From Marinomonas mediterranea MMB-1 (GTDB lineage Bacteria; Pseudomonadota; Gammaproteobacteria; Pseudomonadales; Marinomonadaceae): a DNA stretch of 64,000 bases. The notes beneath the pieces are model-generated. The model searched no databases. It was not told the DNA's origin and saw nothing but the letters and a program-made list of their open reading frames with translations. Position numbers and translations under genes: made by a program. Location: positions 1,984,001-2,048,000 of the forward strand of contig NC_015276.1 of assembly GCF_000192865.1 (NCBI RefSeq), given 5' to 3'. Of this stretch, positions 52,717 to 60,744 are shown piece by piece; within the stretch, counting starts at the first letter, position 1; each line of letters starts with the position of its first letter.

Positions 52717-53802
52717 CCTGAATTCAAGTTCGAAGTGCGACACTTTTCATTTCAAGCCGCTAAGCACATCTCTTTAAATGCGACTGCTGGCTGCTTGAAC
52801 CCTAAACACTTTCTTGGACGATAATTGATACGTGTCATCGCCCAATGAATGACGTCATCTTCAATCTCTCTTAAATCAGTTTCTTTCCGCACATATTGCC
52901 TTAAAAGGCCGTTACTGTTTTCGTTCGCGCCGCGCTCCCAAGAGCTATAAGGGTGGGCAAAATAGACTTTGGTATCCAGCGCTTCTGCAATCTTAGCGTG
53001 ATGAGCAAATTCTCTACCGTTATCTGCTGTAATCGTATGTACGTGATCTTTAAAGGGCATTAACAACTCTATTGTCGCTTGAGTGACATCTACGGCAGAC
53101 TTTGAATTCACTTTCTTTATCAAGTAAAAACGCGTCGTTCGCTCAAGTAGCGTGACAATCGAGCCTGTTCCACTTTTACCTAAAACCGTGTCTATCTCCC
53201 AATCTCCAAAACGTTTTCGCGTATCGACAATATCAGGACGCTCCTCTATGGATACAGCGTTCTTTATAACTTCATCTTTTGTTCGTTTGCCTTTTCGATA
53301 GCGCTTATGGCCCTGCCTTAAGTGTCGGTAAAGTATTCCTTTGCGCCTTTTATCATCATGAATGTATTGATAAATCCACTCATGACTGACTGGAACGCCA
53401 CATAGCCTCAATACGTTAGATACTTGCACTGGACTCCAGTCAAACTCAATAAGAGTCCGTATATAATTGATCGTTTTTGTTGGTATTCGATACTTTGCAG
53501 ACCTCTTTCGTCTTGTTAGACAAAGAGTGTGTGCTTCCTTAGGGCAATAGTGTTTTGCTTGTCTGTTACGCTTTAATTCACGATAAACCGTGGCTTTATG
53601 GCACTTAATGGCATTAGCGATATCGGACACTGACATTTTTTGTTCTAAAAGAGCGGAAATCTGGTATCGTTTCCCTTCGGTCAACTGCTGATAATTCATG
53701 TTTGTACTGCTTGTTTTTGCGGTGAAAAGAAGTGTACCAACTTCAGCAGTTGGCTTCTTCTACACCTGTCTTGCAGTGTCGCACTTATTATCTGAATTTA
53801 GG
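52717..53802. mobile_element. IS30-family insertion sequence, copy 1
   Basis: 1086 bp. The left end in + orientation is CCTGAATTCA...AAGTGCGACACT and the right end is the complement of CCTAAATTCA...AAGTGCGACACT, imperfect inverted repeats of about 28 bp. A TG lies on both sides (52715-52716 and 53803-53804), a possible 2-bp target duplication. It has one transposase gene on the minus strand and is nearly identical to the inverted copy at 58424-59509. Confidence 0.92.
52752..53699 (-). CDS. IS30-family transposase, copy 1
   Basis: 315 residues. The N-terminal HTH is MSVSDIANAIKCHKATVYRE; the DDE catalytic core shows FGDWEIDTVLG, HTITADNGREFAHHAK and ERGANENSNGLLRQY. It differs from copy 2 at a handful of residues (for example H/R in QAKHYCPKE, V/E in SPVQVS). 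It appears intact. Confidence 0.96.
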   Translation of the reverse strand: MNYQQLTEGKRYQISALLEQKMSVSDIANAIKCHKATVYRELKRNRQAKHYCPKEAHTLCLTRRKRSAKYRIPTKTINYIRTLIEFDWSPVQVSNVLRLCGVPVSHEWIYQYIHDDKRRKGILYRHLRQGHKRYRKGKRTKDEVIKNAVSIEERPDIVDTRKRFGDWEIDTVLGKSGTGSIVTLLERTTRFYLIKKVNSKSAVDVTQATIELLMPFKDHVHTITADNGREFAHHAKIAEALDTKVYFAHPYSSWERGANENSNGLLRQYVRKETDLREIEDDVIHWAMTRINYRPRKCLGFKQPAVAFKEMCLAA

Positions 53803-54076
53803 TGGGGGCGTTAAATGCAGACCCCTTATAGATGACTACTAAGTCAGTTGTGAATGAGTTAATTATCAAGGTGGAATGCCCCATTCCTCCGTGGAGATCA
53901 GTATCAAGCTAAAAGACTAGATAAGGGGTGCTTACTTTATAAAAAGAAAAATTCTATGTCATACGCGGGCGTTCAATAGGAGGTTGTAACTATTTTTTTC
54001 TCCGTGTAAGCTTTAAATTTAAAAGTTAAAATTTAACTGCTTAAATATTTTTAGGGAATATAGAAAGGACATTAAA
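53803..54076 (+). other. 274-bp gap with a possible structured RNA
   Basis: No gene. ACCCCTTAT (53821-53829) and ATAAGGGGT (53921-53929) are perfect complements enclosing a GGAAT...ATTCC hairpin (53872-53886). This may form a roughly 109-nt RNA or be chance. The end is AT-rich with an AAAGGA site for the next gene. Confidence 0.35.
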
Positions 54077-54835
54077 ATGTTAAATAAAAAGAACTTTGGT
54101 TTTATTGTTTTCACGATACCTAGTTTTCTTGCTTCATATGTCACGATACTTCAAATTATCGTTCCGGATTTATTTTCTAACGAAAATATATCTGATATTT
54201 TTCGTTATGGTGCTAGTGTTTATTGGTTTAAAGATGCTGTAACCCTGTTTCTGATTTACATGCTTTTAGCTATGTTTGGCTTTTTGTTATGGTTTTATGA
54301 AGACTCAAGAAAGATATTAAGGAGGATGTTTTTTGTCTTCACTGTTTCAGGTTTTTTCTACTGTACATATTTAGGCTCTGAATTGAAAACAAAAGCGTCT
54401 CTGAATTCTTCAAGGGTGAAAGAAGAGGCGATATTGGCAAACATGCATTGGAATGGAATCGATATTGAGGTTGTTGGTTGTTATAAAGTTTCAGGAAGAA
54501 TCGATTGTAAATTAAAGCTTACTTCAACAGGGAAAGATTCAGTTTTTAATTTATTTAAGAGTTCAGCAATATTCGACAATAATGGGGTTAAAAACAAGAT
54601 TTTCAGTATCACCTATAATGGTTATGATGCTATTGAAATTGGAAAAAAAGATTGGATTTGGCATGAGTTAATAATGGACGTGCCAGTAGAAGTTAAGCTT
54701 TCTTTTTTGAATTCAAATCAGGATGCTGAGTATATTTCTGCCTTGAAACTTACGCTTACTAAAACTAAAAAAGGTGGGTTCGGAGATCCACATAATAAAA
54801 AGGTGGTCTCACTTAGATCGATTCCTCTTGAATGA
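54077..54835 (+). CDS. membrane protein of unknown function (cargo)
   Basis: 252 residues with three predicted helices in the first 110 (FIVFTIPSFLASYVTILQII, VTLFLIYMLLAMFGFLLWF, MFFVFTVSGFFYCTYLG) and a soluble beta-rich C-terminal domain (MHWNGIDIEVVGCYKVSG). AT-rich compared with neighbours. It sits between tape measure and U, where P2-like phages have none, so it is an added cargo gene. Confidence 0.65.
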   Translation: MLNKKNFGFIVFTIPSFLASYVTILQIIVPDLFSNENISDIFRYGASVYWFKDAVTLFLIYMLLAMFGFLLWFYEDSRKILRRMFFVFTVSGFFYCTYLGSELKTKASLNSSRVKEEAILANMHWNGIDIEVVGCYKVSGRIDCKLKLTSTGKDSVFNLFKSSAIFDNNGVKNKIFSITYNGYDAIEIGKKDWIWHELIMDVPVEVKLSFLNSNQDAEYISALKLTLTKTKKGGFGDPHNKKVVSLRSIPLE

Positions 54836-54878
54836 TTTTTTATAATCATTAATTTTTGTAGTGAATAGGAATAAAAAT

Positions 54879-54903
54879 GTTGCACTTTGAGCTCAAATTT
54901 AGG
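54879..54903. mobile_element. solo relict end of a related IS30 element
   Basis: 19 of 25 bases match the outer end of the two full copies (GT-GCACTT-GA-CT--AATT-AGG pattern) and all six differences are transitions. No transposase adjoins it. It is probably an old, decayed end. Confidence 0.55.
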
Positions 54904-54996
54904 GGATAGCTATTTTAAGTAGAGATCAAAATGCTATTGAACGCTTATGCTCGCTGATTAAATTTTATATACTCAGAAAGTCAGTATAAATAAACT

Positions 54997-55644
54997 ATGG
55001 AAAGTGAAAATATAGAGAACAGAATCGCTTGGTGGAATGAAATTTCTGCCGGAGTAGGACTAATACTAGGATATATTGTGTATGGGGTTTACTGGGTTCT
55101 AACTCCCGAAACCCATGTTGAGATTGAGTACACAGAACCAGAATACGCAGATGTTATTGTCGGGAAAATCCCAAATAATTTTTCTTATAAAAGTGCTCCT
55201 CACCTACCAGAAATATTGTCTAGAGAGCTTGAAAGAGAGGTTACGGTTTCGGCACCAGTTTTCGATGATAAAGGCCGACCAAAGCTTATTGTAAAGAAAC
55301 TGGAAGCGAGTGGTTTAGGTGACTCACGAGTTATTGCCACAAAAGAGGAAATTCTTATTCCTGTCTTATCTGACCACAGCTTTACATATCTTGTAGTTGA
55401 AGATAGAAAGCTAATAAAGTACTACCCGAGCGTGAGCTATAAGGGAACTGGCGTTTACTATGAGAAAAAGGAAGTGATATTTGAAGATGCAAATATTGCG
55501 GATAGCTTTGCTGTAAGAACAGCTACATTTTTCGCTCTTCTCTCATTCATGCTTTTTTGTCTTAAATCGAGACATAACGTTATTCAGTGGATTAAATCGT
55601 TGCTTAGAACGAAATTTGAACAGCAAGAAGATTATTATGATTAA
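54997..55644 (+). CDS. membrane protein of unknown function (cargo)
   Basis: 215 residues with an N-terminal helix (ISAGVGLILGYIVYGVYWVL) and a C-terminal helix (TATFFALLSFMLFCL), with a beta-rich middle facing the periplasm if both helices span the membrane. No family recognised. Second cargo gene between T and U. Confidence 0.65.
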   Translation: MESENIENRIAWWNEISAGVGLILGYIVYGVYWVLTPETHVEIEYTEPEYADVIVGKIPNNFSYKSAPHLPEILSRELEREVTVSAPVFDDKGRPKLIVKKLEASGLGDSRVIATKEEILIPVLSDHSFTYLVVEDRKLIKYYPSVSYKGTGVYYEKKEVIFEDANIADSFAVRTATFFALLSFMLFCLKSRHNVIQWIKSLLRTKFEQQEDYYD

Positions 55645-55699
55645 GAAATGCACATAAAAGTAAATTTGGGGATCAAATAAAATTTTCCCCCTTAATCGC

Positions 55700-55717
55700 C
55701 AACCAACCAACCAACCA
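55700..55717 (+). repeat. CCAA microsatellite
   Basis: Four to five units of CCAA before the terminator. Simple-sequence repeat, no coding frame. Confidence 0.8.
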
Positions 55718-55725
55718 ATACCCCC

Positions 55726-55750
55726 AAGCCCATCATCCGATGGGCTTTTT
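55726..55750 (+). terminator. terminator upstream of U
   Basis: AGCCCATC ATCC GATGGGCT stem with T4-5. Separates cargo transcription from the U-X-D genes. Confidence 0.82.
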
Positions 55751-55782
55751 CGTTTCTATTCCCTCAATTTTTAGGATTTACC

Positions 55783-56175
55783 ATGCCTCAAATGATGTCG
55801 CTTGGCGGCTTTGTGTTCGCGTTAAACGAAGGTACGCCGTATGAAGGCTTACAACGAACCAGTAGTGGCGGCTGGGTGCCGGTGCAACGCTATGGTCAAA
55901 AGCCGTTGAGCCAAAATACTGGTCAGCCGTTGGAAAATATCACGCTCACTGGGACGTGGTTTCAGGCGGAAGGAATGAGCCACATAACCGAATTACGAGA
56001 CCTGCAAGCGCAATGTGAAGCGCTGGTTCTCGCGGACGGCTACGGTAATAACTTAGGCCAATGGACGATTAAACGCCTGCAAGAGAAGCAAGAGAAAATC
56101 ATTGATGACGGTACGGCGTTTGTTCTTAACTTTACTCTCGAACTGGAAGAATACATCAATGAAAACCATACGTAG
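55783..56175 (+). CDS. tail protein U (P2-like)
   Basis: 130 residues with MMSLGGFVFALNEGTPYEGL and LQAQCEALVLADGYGNNLGQW, typical of P2 gpU. It helps complete the tail. It overlaps X by 17 bases. Confidence 0.92.
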   Translation: MPQMMSLGGFVFALNEGTPYEGLQRTSSGGWVPVQRYGQKPLSQNTGQPLENITLTGTWFQAEGMSHITELRDLQAQCEALVLADGYGNNLGQWTIKRLQEKQEKIIDDGTAFVLNFTLELEEYINENHT

Positions 56176-56368
56176 TCGCGATGGCGATACGATTTCCAAC
56201 ATCTTATTGCTTGGCCTTGGTCGCAATGACGACGAAGCAGAAGAAGCGCTGTTCGAACAAAACCCCGGCTTAGAACAACACGGGCCAGTATTACCCGCAG
56301 GCGTTGTCATCTTTCTGCCAACCATGCCAGAAAAAGCCCCTGAAACGGTGGTGAACATATGGGATTAA
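56159..56368 (+). CDS. tail protein X (P2-like)
   Basis: 69 residues from ATG 56159 (MKTIRSRDGDTISNILL), a single LysM-like fold as in gpX. It overlaps U and D (17 and 10 bases), the normal U-X-D coupling. Confidence 0.88.
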   Translation: MKTIRSRDGDTISNILLLGLGRNDDEAEEALFEQNPGLEQHGPVLPAGVVIFLPTMPEKAPETVVNIWD

Positions 56369-57369
56369 ACGACAAACCAAAAGTAAGAGTGAGCGGTGCA
56401 GGGGAGAGCGTTATCAATGCTCGTTTAACATCGTGGGAGCGGATCGACGCCGCAGGCTTTCAGAGTGATCAACTGACACTACGAATCAATACAGCAGGGC
56501 AAAGCGGCATCCCTAAAGAAGGCGCGGTGCTTATCTGGCACGAAGGCTATGAAGGCAATATGGTCGAGAAAGGCCAATTTACGATTACTCGCATTGTGCC
56601 GACGTTATTTCCACCTAGTGTGACAATAATAGCGACCGCTGCCCCGTTTCAGATAGACGACAAAACAGGCTTTAAAGAGCGCAGAACGCGCACTTTTGAA
56701 AACATCAGCCTTGCTGACCTGTTTAGGCAAGTCGTCACACAGCACAACTTTAGCCCCCGTGTGGCGACAGAGTTTGAATCTCTTATGCTGGATCACATTG
56801 ACCAGATCGACGAAACAGACAGCGCCTTCTTGACCCGAATCGCCAAAGAGCGAGACGCGATCGCCAAACCCGTAAACAATCTTTATGTGCTGGCGAGGCG
56901 CGGCCAAGTAAAAACGGTGACGGGCAAAGCCATCCCACCTGTGGTGGTCGGCGTATCGAGTCAAAACGACCCATCCAAAACCAACCAGTTTATAAACTGC
57001 CAGCTCGACCAACCAAGCCGAGGCAAGTTATCTGGCGTAAAAGCCAACTGGACAAACAACAACACAGGGGAAGAGCACCCTGTGTCCGTCGGCACCAAAC
57101 CGTTTAAAAAGCTCCGACAAGCTTATGAAAGCGAACAAGCCGCACTCACCGCCTGTAAAGACGAACTCACCAAAATCCAACGCCGAGGCACCAGCGTCAC
57201 CCTCGACCTACCTGGCAACCCCAAACTCGTCGCCGAAGGCATCCTCACCCTAAACGACACCTTCCCACCCGAAATGAAAGGCAACTGGAGCATAGATAAA
57301 GTCACCGCGAGAGGGGATTGCAGAGGAGGGTATCGGTGTGGGGTGGTGGGTAAATTGTCTATTAGCTAA
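56359..57369 (+). CDS. tail protein D / late control protein (P2-like)
   Basis: 336 residues. Recognisable segments are KQGSG-like early beta strands, TFENISLADLFRQVVTQHN and LILDHIDQIDETDSAFL-like (SLMLDHIDQIDETDSAFL). It forms the baseplate hub around the spike. A fragment of its 3' end recurs at 60487-60598. Confidence 0.93.
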   Translation: MGLNDKPKVRVSGAGESVINARLTSWERIDAAGFQSDQLTLRINTAGQSGIPKEGAVLIWHEGYEGNMVEKGQFTITRIVPTLFPPSVTIIATAAPFQIDDKTGFKERRTRTFENISLADLFRQVVTQHNFSPRVATEFESLMLDHIDQIDETDSAFLTRIAKERDAIAKPVNNLYVLARRGQVKTVTGKAIPPVVVGVSSQNDPSKTNQFINCQLDQPSRGKLSGVKANWTNNNTGEEHPVSVGTKPFKKLRQAYESEQAALTACKDELTKIQRRGTSVTLDLPGNPKLVAEGILTLNDTFPPEMKGNWSIDKVTARGDCRGGYRCGVVGKLSIS

Positions 57370-57601
57370 ACATTAGGCGTAAAAAGCCCGCACTTTCTGC
57401 GCTGTGGGATGGTCTTATCTATTGAGGGAGACAGACAGTAACTGTTTATGTTTGCACGCGGCTCCTTAAAATTATACTAAGTTTTATAAATCACCAAATA
57501 TCACTGCTAATCACTAAACAATCACTGATTCATCATTGTTCTTTTTTCTTCTTACTCGTTACTATGATTCTGCCTTTTAACAAGTTGCTAAGGAGCTGAA
57601 A
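57370..57601 (+). other. 232-bp gap after D
   Basis: Contains a weak hairpin (AGCCCGCACTTTCTGCGCTGTGGG region at 57388-57411, written here in outline only) and AT-rich leader DNA. No gene seen. Confidence 0.35.
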
Positions 57602-57757
57602 ATGAGTAAACGGGCAAACGATCATAAAGCAAACCAAGCTAATGATAACAAGGGAACGAGCGGGATAAATGACGCGTATCAGAAGATGCTTGATAACCGC
57701 TCAAATCAATTAAACCCAAACAATTCATTATACAAAGGTAAGAAAGGAGCTAAGTAG
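57602..57757 (+). CDS. small NPNN-motif protein 1
   Basis: 51 residues (MSKRANDHKANQANDNKG...NRSNQLNPNNSLYKGKKGAK). AAGGAG site 8 bases before the ATG. Its NQLNPNN motif resembles a group of short low-complexity proteins common in gammaproteobacteria. Its stop abuts the next start. Function unknown. Confidence 0.65.
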   Translation: MSKRANDHKANQANDNKGTSGINDAYQKMLDNRSNQLNPNNSLYKGKKGAK

Positions 57758-57892
57758 ATGAGTTCACAAGACATGAGCCAAGATGAACTAGATGTATGGT
57801 CTGATATTAACAACCCAAACAACGATGCAGATATGGACACATGGGCTGACGTACACAATCCAAATAATGATGATTACCTAGGGGATGACTAA
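57758..57892 (+). CDS. small NPNN-motif protein 2
   Basis: 44 acidic residues with two repeats (DVWSDINNPNNDAD and DTWADVHNPNNDD). AAGGAG lies in the end of the previous gene. Pairs with protein 1 as a two-gene unit ended by a terminator. Function unknown. Confidence 0.65.
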   Translation: MSSQDMSQDELDVWSDINNPNNDADMDTWADVHNPNNDDYLGDD

Positions 57893-57900
57893 TTGATCAC

Positions 57901-57926
57901 CGGCGGCTAAAATGCCGCCTTTTTTA
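57901..57926 (+). terminator. terminator after the NPNN genes
   Basis: GGCGGC TAAAAT GCCGCC stem and T6. Confidence 0.88.
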
Positions 57927-57931
57927 TTTCT

Positions 57932-58438
57932 ATGGAAATGATCATGGCAAAGGAAAAGAAGTACAAGCACACGCAAAAATTACTTAAGATCGCAATTTCG
58001 GAAGGTGGATACACCAATGTTGAAATTGCTAGAAAAGCAGGCCTAAAAGAAAGCTCTGGTTCTCTTGTATCAAGGTGGCGCAATGGCAAGGCACTCGCTA
58101 CAGAACGTCAAATGCAGTACTTCATAAATGAGTATGGTGGCCAGCTAAAACGAAGGAATACTCATTTATTCTACGGGTTGTCTCTCAACGAAGATAAGAG
58201 TGGGATAATGTTTAAGTACACTAAACTAGAAGGCGAAGAACTGTTTTCTTCTATAGTTCAAACATGTAGAAGAGTACGCTCAACTCCACAATACAGCAAA
58301 AACGAAGAACGTATGAAAGCTATTAAACTAGTTGTGCTTGAAAAAGAGCAAGGTTTTGCCCTAATAAAACTAGTGAGAGCTATGCTTTTTGATTACAACA
58401 TTAAAAATGGTGAACTTATTGCTCCTAAATTCAGATAA
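57932..58438 (+). pseudogene. HTH regulator truncated by IS30 copy 2
   Basis: Encodes an HTH protein (NVEIARKAGLKESSGSLVSRW) that now ends in PKFR, codons supplied by the IS end from 58424. The authentic sequence stops at GELIA (58423). If the IS and one CT are removed, the frame continues 24 codons to a stop at 59586. A different open frame (59514-59777) also begins at the IS edge, so the original C-terminus is uncertain. The residual HTH part may still fold. Confidence 0.75.
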
Positions 58439-59509
58439 TAAGTGCGACACTGCAAGACAGGTGTAGAAGAAGCCAACTGCTGAAGTTGGTACACTTCTTT
58501 TCACCACAAAAACAAGCAGTACAAACATGAATTATCAGCAGTTGACCGAAGGGAAACGATACCAGATTTCCGCTCTTTTAGAACAAAAAATGTCAGTGCC
58601 CAATATAGCCAATGCCATTAAGTGTCATAAAGCCACGGTTTATCGTGAATTAAAGCGTAACAGGCAAGCAAAACGCTATTGCCCTAAGGAAGCACACACT
58701 CTTTGTCTAACAAGACGAAAGAGGTCTGCAAAGTATCGAATACCAACAAAAACGATCAATTATATACGGACTCTTATTGAGTTTGACTGGAGTCCAGAGC
58801 AAGTATCTAACGTATTGAGACTATGTGGTGTTCCAGTCAGTCATGAGTGGATTTATCAGTACATTCATGATGATAAAAGGCTCAAAGGAACACTTTACCG
58901 ACACTTAAGACAGGGTCATAAGCGCTATAGGAAAGGCAAACGAACAAAAGATGAAGTTATAAAGAACGCTGTATCCATAGAGGAGCGTCCTGATATTGTC
59001 GATACGCGAAAACGTTTTGGGGATTGGGAGATAGACACGGTTTTAGGTAAAAGTGGAACTGGCTCGATTGTCACGCTACTTGAGCGAACGACGCGTTTTT
59101 ACTTGATAAAGAAAGTGAATTCAAAATCTGCTCTAGATGTCACCCAAGCGACGATAGAGTTGTTAATGCCCTTTAAAGATCATGTGCATACGATTACAGC
59201 AGATAACGGTAGAGAATTTGCTCATCACGCTAAGATTGCAGAAGCGCTGGATACCAAAGTCTATTTTGCCCACCCTTATAGCTCTTGGGAGCGCGGCGCG
59301 AACGAAAACAGTAACGGCCTTTTAAGGCAATATGTGCGGAAAGGAACTGATTTAAGAGAGATTGAAGATGACGTCATTCATTGGGCGATGACACGTATCA
59401 ATTATCGTCCAAGAAAGTGTTTAGGGTTCAAGCAGCCAGCAGTCGCATTTAAAGAGATGTGCTTAGCGGCTTGAAATGAAAAGTGTCGCACTTCGAACTT
59501 GAATTCAGG
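58424..59509. mobile_element. IS30-family insertion sequence, copy 2
   Basis: 1086 bp with the same inverted ends as copy 1 but opposite orientation. CT lies on both sides (58422-58423 and 59510-59511), a possible 2-bp target duplication different from that of copy 1. This suggests independent insertions. Confidence 0.93.
58527..59474 (+). CDS. IS30-family transposase, copy 2
   Basis: 315 residues, intact, with HTH (MSVPNIANAIKCHKATVYRE) and DDE motifs as in copy 1. The two proteins differ at roughly eight to ten positions, so the copies have diverged slightly since duplication or came separately. Confidence 0.96.
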   Translation: MNYQQLTEGKRYQISALLEQKMSVPNIANAIKCHKATVYRELKRNRQAKRYCPKEAHTLCLTRRKRSAKYRIPTKTINYIRTLIEFDWSPEQVSNVLRLCGVPVSHEWIYQYIHDDKRLKGTLYRHLRQGHKRYRKGKRTKDEVIKNAVSIEERPDIVDTRKRFGDWEIDTVLGKSGTGSIVTLLERTTRFYLIKKVNSKSALDVTQATIELLMPFKDHVHTITADNGREFAHHAKIAEALDTKVYFAHPYSSWERGANENSNGLLRQYVRKGTDLREIEDDVIHWAMTRINYRPRKCLGFKQPAVAFKEMCLAA

Positions 59510-59513
59510 CTGA

Positions 59514-59777
59514 ACATTTAAAATTGGAAAAAAAGACTGGATTCATGGGGATGCAGAAAATAGTAACTGGTTTGCTGAACAGATAGTTGAGTGCGCAAAC
59601 ATTGATGATCTCGTAATTGAATTTCATAGTTTTATGGAAAGTTTGGAGTCCGAAGGTGGGTTTGCTAAACAACAGCAATATGCACTTTCCAGTTATACAG
59701 AAACCGAACCAGTGAGGTTCGCCTTTTATCAGAAGTTTTTGAAGTTGGGCTTGCAGAGCAAGCATTTTCCGTTTTAA
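59514..59777 (+). pseudogene. 3' gene fragment abutting the IS30 copy
   Basis: 88 codons without a start (KIGKKDWIHGDAENSNWF...LGLQSKHFPF) beginning at the IS border and ending at TAA 59777. Codon content looks protein-like. The 5' part is missing; it may be the rest of the disrupted HTH gene after a frameshift, or of another gene lost by deletion next to the IS. Confidence 0.5.
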
Positions 59778-59876
59778 TATGAGATCCAAATCCAATAAAG
59801 CTAAGTGGTGCTTAGAACCGCGGTATGCAACTGGTTAGCAGTTGTTCGTTTAAATGCTATCAATTTAGATGCACCA

Positions 59877-60053
59877 CCCCAGCAATAAAGCTGGGGTCGT
59901 GTCCAGCATTTTGGTGTCCTTAGTTGCCTGTCAGAGACTAGGTGAAAACGCTGAGGCAAGTAGCCGAAGAAGCACTAAGGTATTACGGGATAGGGTGGGT
60001 AGAAGCCGAACCATGCAGTCATTAAGTAGTGCATCGTTCGGCTTTTTTATTTG
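59877..60053 (+). ncRNA. candidate structured RNA (possible group II intron 5' fragment) with terminator
   Basis: A CCCCAGC/GCTGGGG hairpin is followed by nested stems CCTTAGT/ACTAAGG (59918-59924, 59974-59980) and TTGCCT/AGGCAA (59924-59929, 59954-59959). Then comes the motif CGGGATAGGGTGGGTAGAAG and a terminator GCCGAAC/GTTCGGC with T6 near 60009-60049. The motif reminds me of group II intron domain I, but no maturase or 3' domain is present. Confidence 0.4.
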
Positions 60054-60074
60054 ATTAATACATCGTACCCGCAT

Positions 60075-60093
60075 GCCCGCGCTTTCTGCGGGC
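60075..60093 (+). terminator. hairpin GCCCGC/GCGGGC
   Basis: GCCCGC GCTTTCT GCGGGC with a short T-containing tail. Similar in sequence to the hairpin after tail gene D at about 57388. Confidence 0.5.
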
Positions 60094-60290
60094 TGTCTTG
60101 AGAAGGGTTATAGAATCCCTGAAAAATGGATGAAAGCTAAACACGCCAGTAGGACTATCGCGACCCTGTTTTCATAACTCATATATCTCTCCAGTTTTTG
60201 AATAGAGACATAATTTTATGGGCATTAGGTCGCGCTTACAGACCATTTGACGGCCAAAAACGCGACTTAATTCGATCTAAGCGCGAATTT

Positions 60291-60403
60291 CTAACAATCA
60301 CCCCTCCAGATCAAGTCCACAAATTCAGGATGATCTATGAATGGGTTACGAGTGAGTTTGAAAACCGTGACCTCAAATTCATTGTTCAATTAACCAGCGT
60401 ACA
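60291..60403 (-). pseudogene. endonuclease I 3'-end remnant
   Basis: Minus-strand frame reads NNEFEVTVFKLTRNPFIDHP, then EFVDLIW and RGDC before the stop. It matches the C-terminus of the gene at 63864 except that 36 nt between two CGTAAC repeats are missing and the last residues differ. A stop codon precedes it in frame, so it is a fragment. Confidence 0.82.
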
Positions 60404-60486
60404 TAAATCGCCTATTCACGGTTCGCCGGATTGTTTCTTATTTTTATCCTCTATAACGAGGTCTGGCATGTTCTCTGTAGATTGAT

Positions 60487-60598
60487 CGTCGCCAAAGGCA
60501 TCCTCACCCTAAACGACATCTTCCCACCCGAAATGCGCGGTAACTGGAGCATAGATAAAGTCACCGCGAGAGGGGATTGCAGAGGAGGGTATCGGTGA
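60487..60598 (+). pseudogene. tail gene D 3'-end remnant
   Basis: 112 bases nearly identical to the D gene 3' end near 57230-57341 (reading IVAKGILTLNDIFPPEMRGN in part), ending at TGA where D continues. It lies outside the IS pair, so it is a leftover of recombination or of another phage copy. Confidence 0.88.
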
Positions 60599-60626
60599 GG
60601 GCTTGTAGCAGCATATATTTCTATAT

Positions 60627-60661
60627 AAAAAGGCCTGTCTAGTTTTCTAGGCAAGCCTTTT
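60627..60661. terminator. bidirectional hairpin
   Basis: Imperfect inverted repeat AAAAGGC...CTAG TTTT CTAG...GCCTTTT. It may close transcription from both sides. Confidence 0.6.
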
Positions 60662-60703
60662 GTGATCTATCTATAATGACGAATGCTGTCAAACAAAAAT
60701 TTA

Positions 60704-60721
60704 TTACGGGCAGTACCGTAA
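60704..60721. terminator. hairpin downstream of the SOS-linked gene
   Basis: TTACGG GCAGTA CCGTAA with an AT-rich flank on the minus-strand exit side. Weak terminator candidate. Confidence 0.4.
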
Positions 60722-60744
60722 GGCTTTCCAAGCAGAAATAAGCG

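Noticed and set aside
55700..55717. CCAA repeat as a regulatory array
   Set aside because: Only a short microsatellite; no frame or promoter depends on it.
52717..59509. A true composite transposon carrying tail genes U-X-D
   Set aside because: Each IS30 copy appears to have its own different 2-bp flanking repeat and the outer flanks do not match each other, so the pair did not move as one unit.
59869..60054. 61-codon plus-strand frame
   Set aside because: Overlaps nested hairpins and a terminator; no ribosome site.
60198..60485. 95-codon plus-strand frame
   Set aside because: Runs opposite the endonuclease I remnant, lacks a ribosome site and has no family features.
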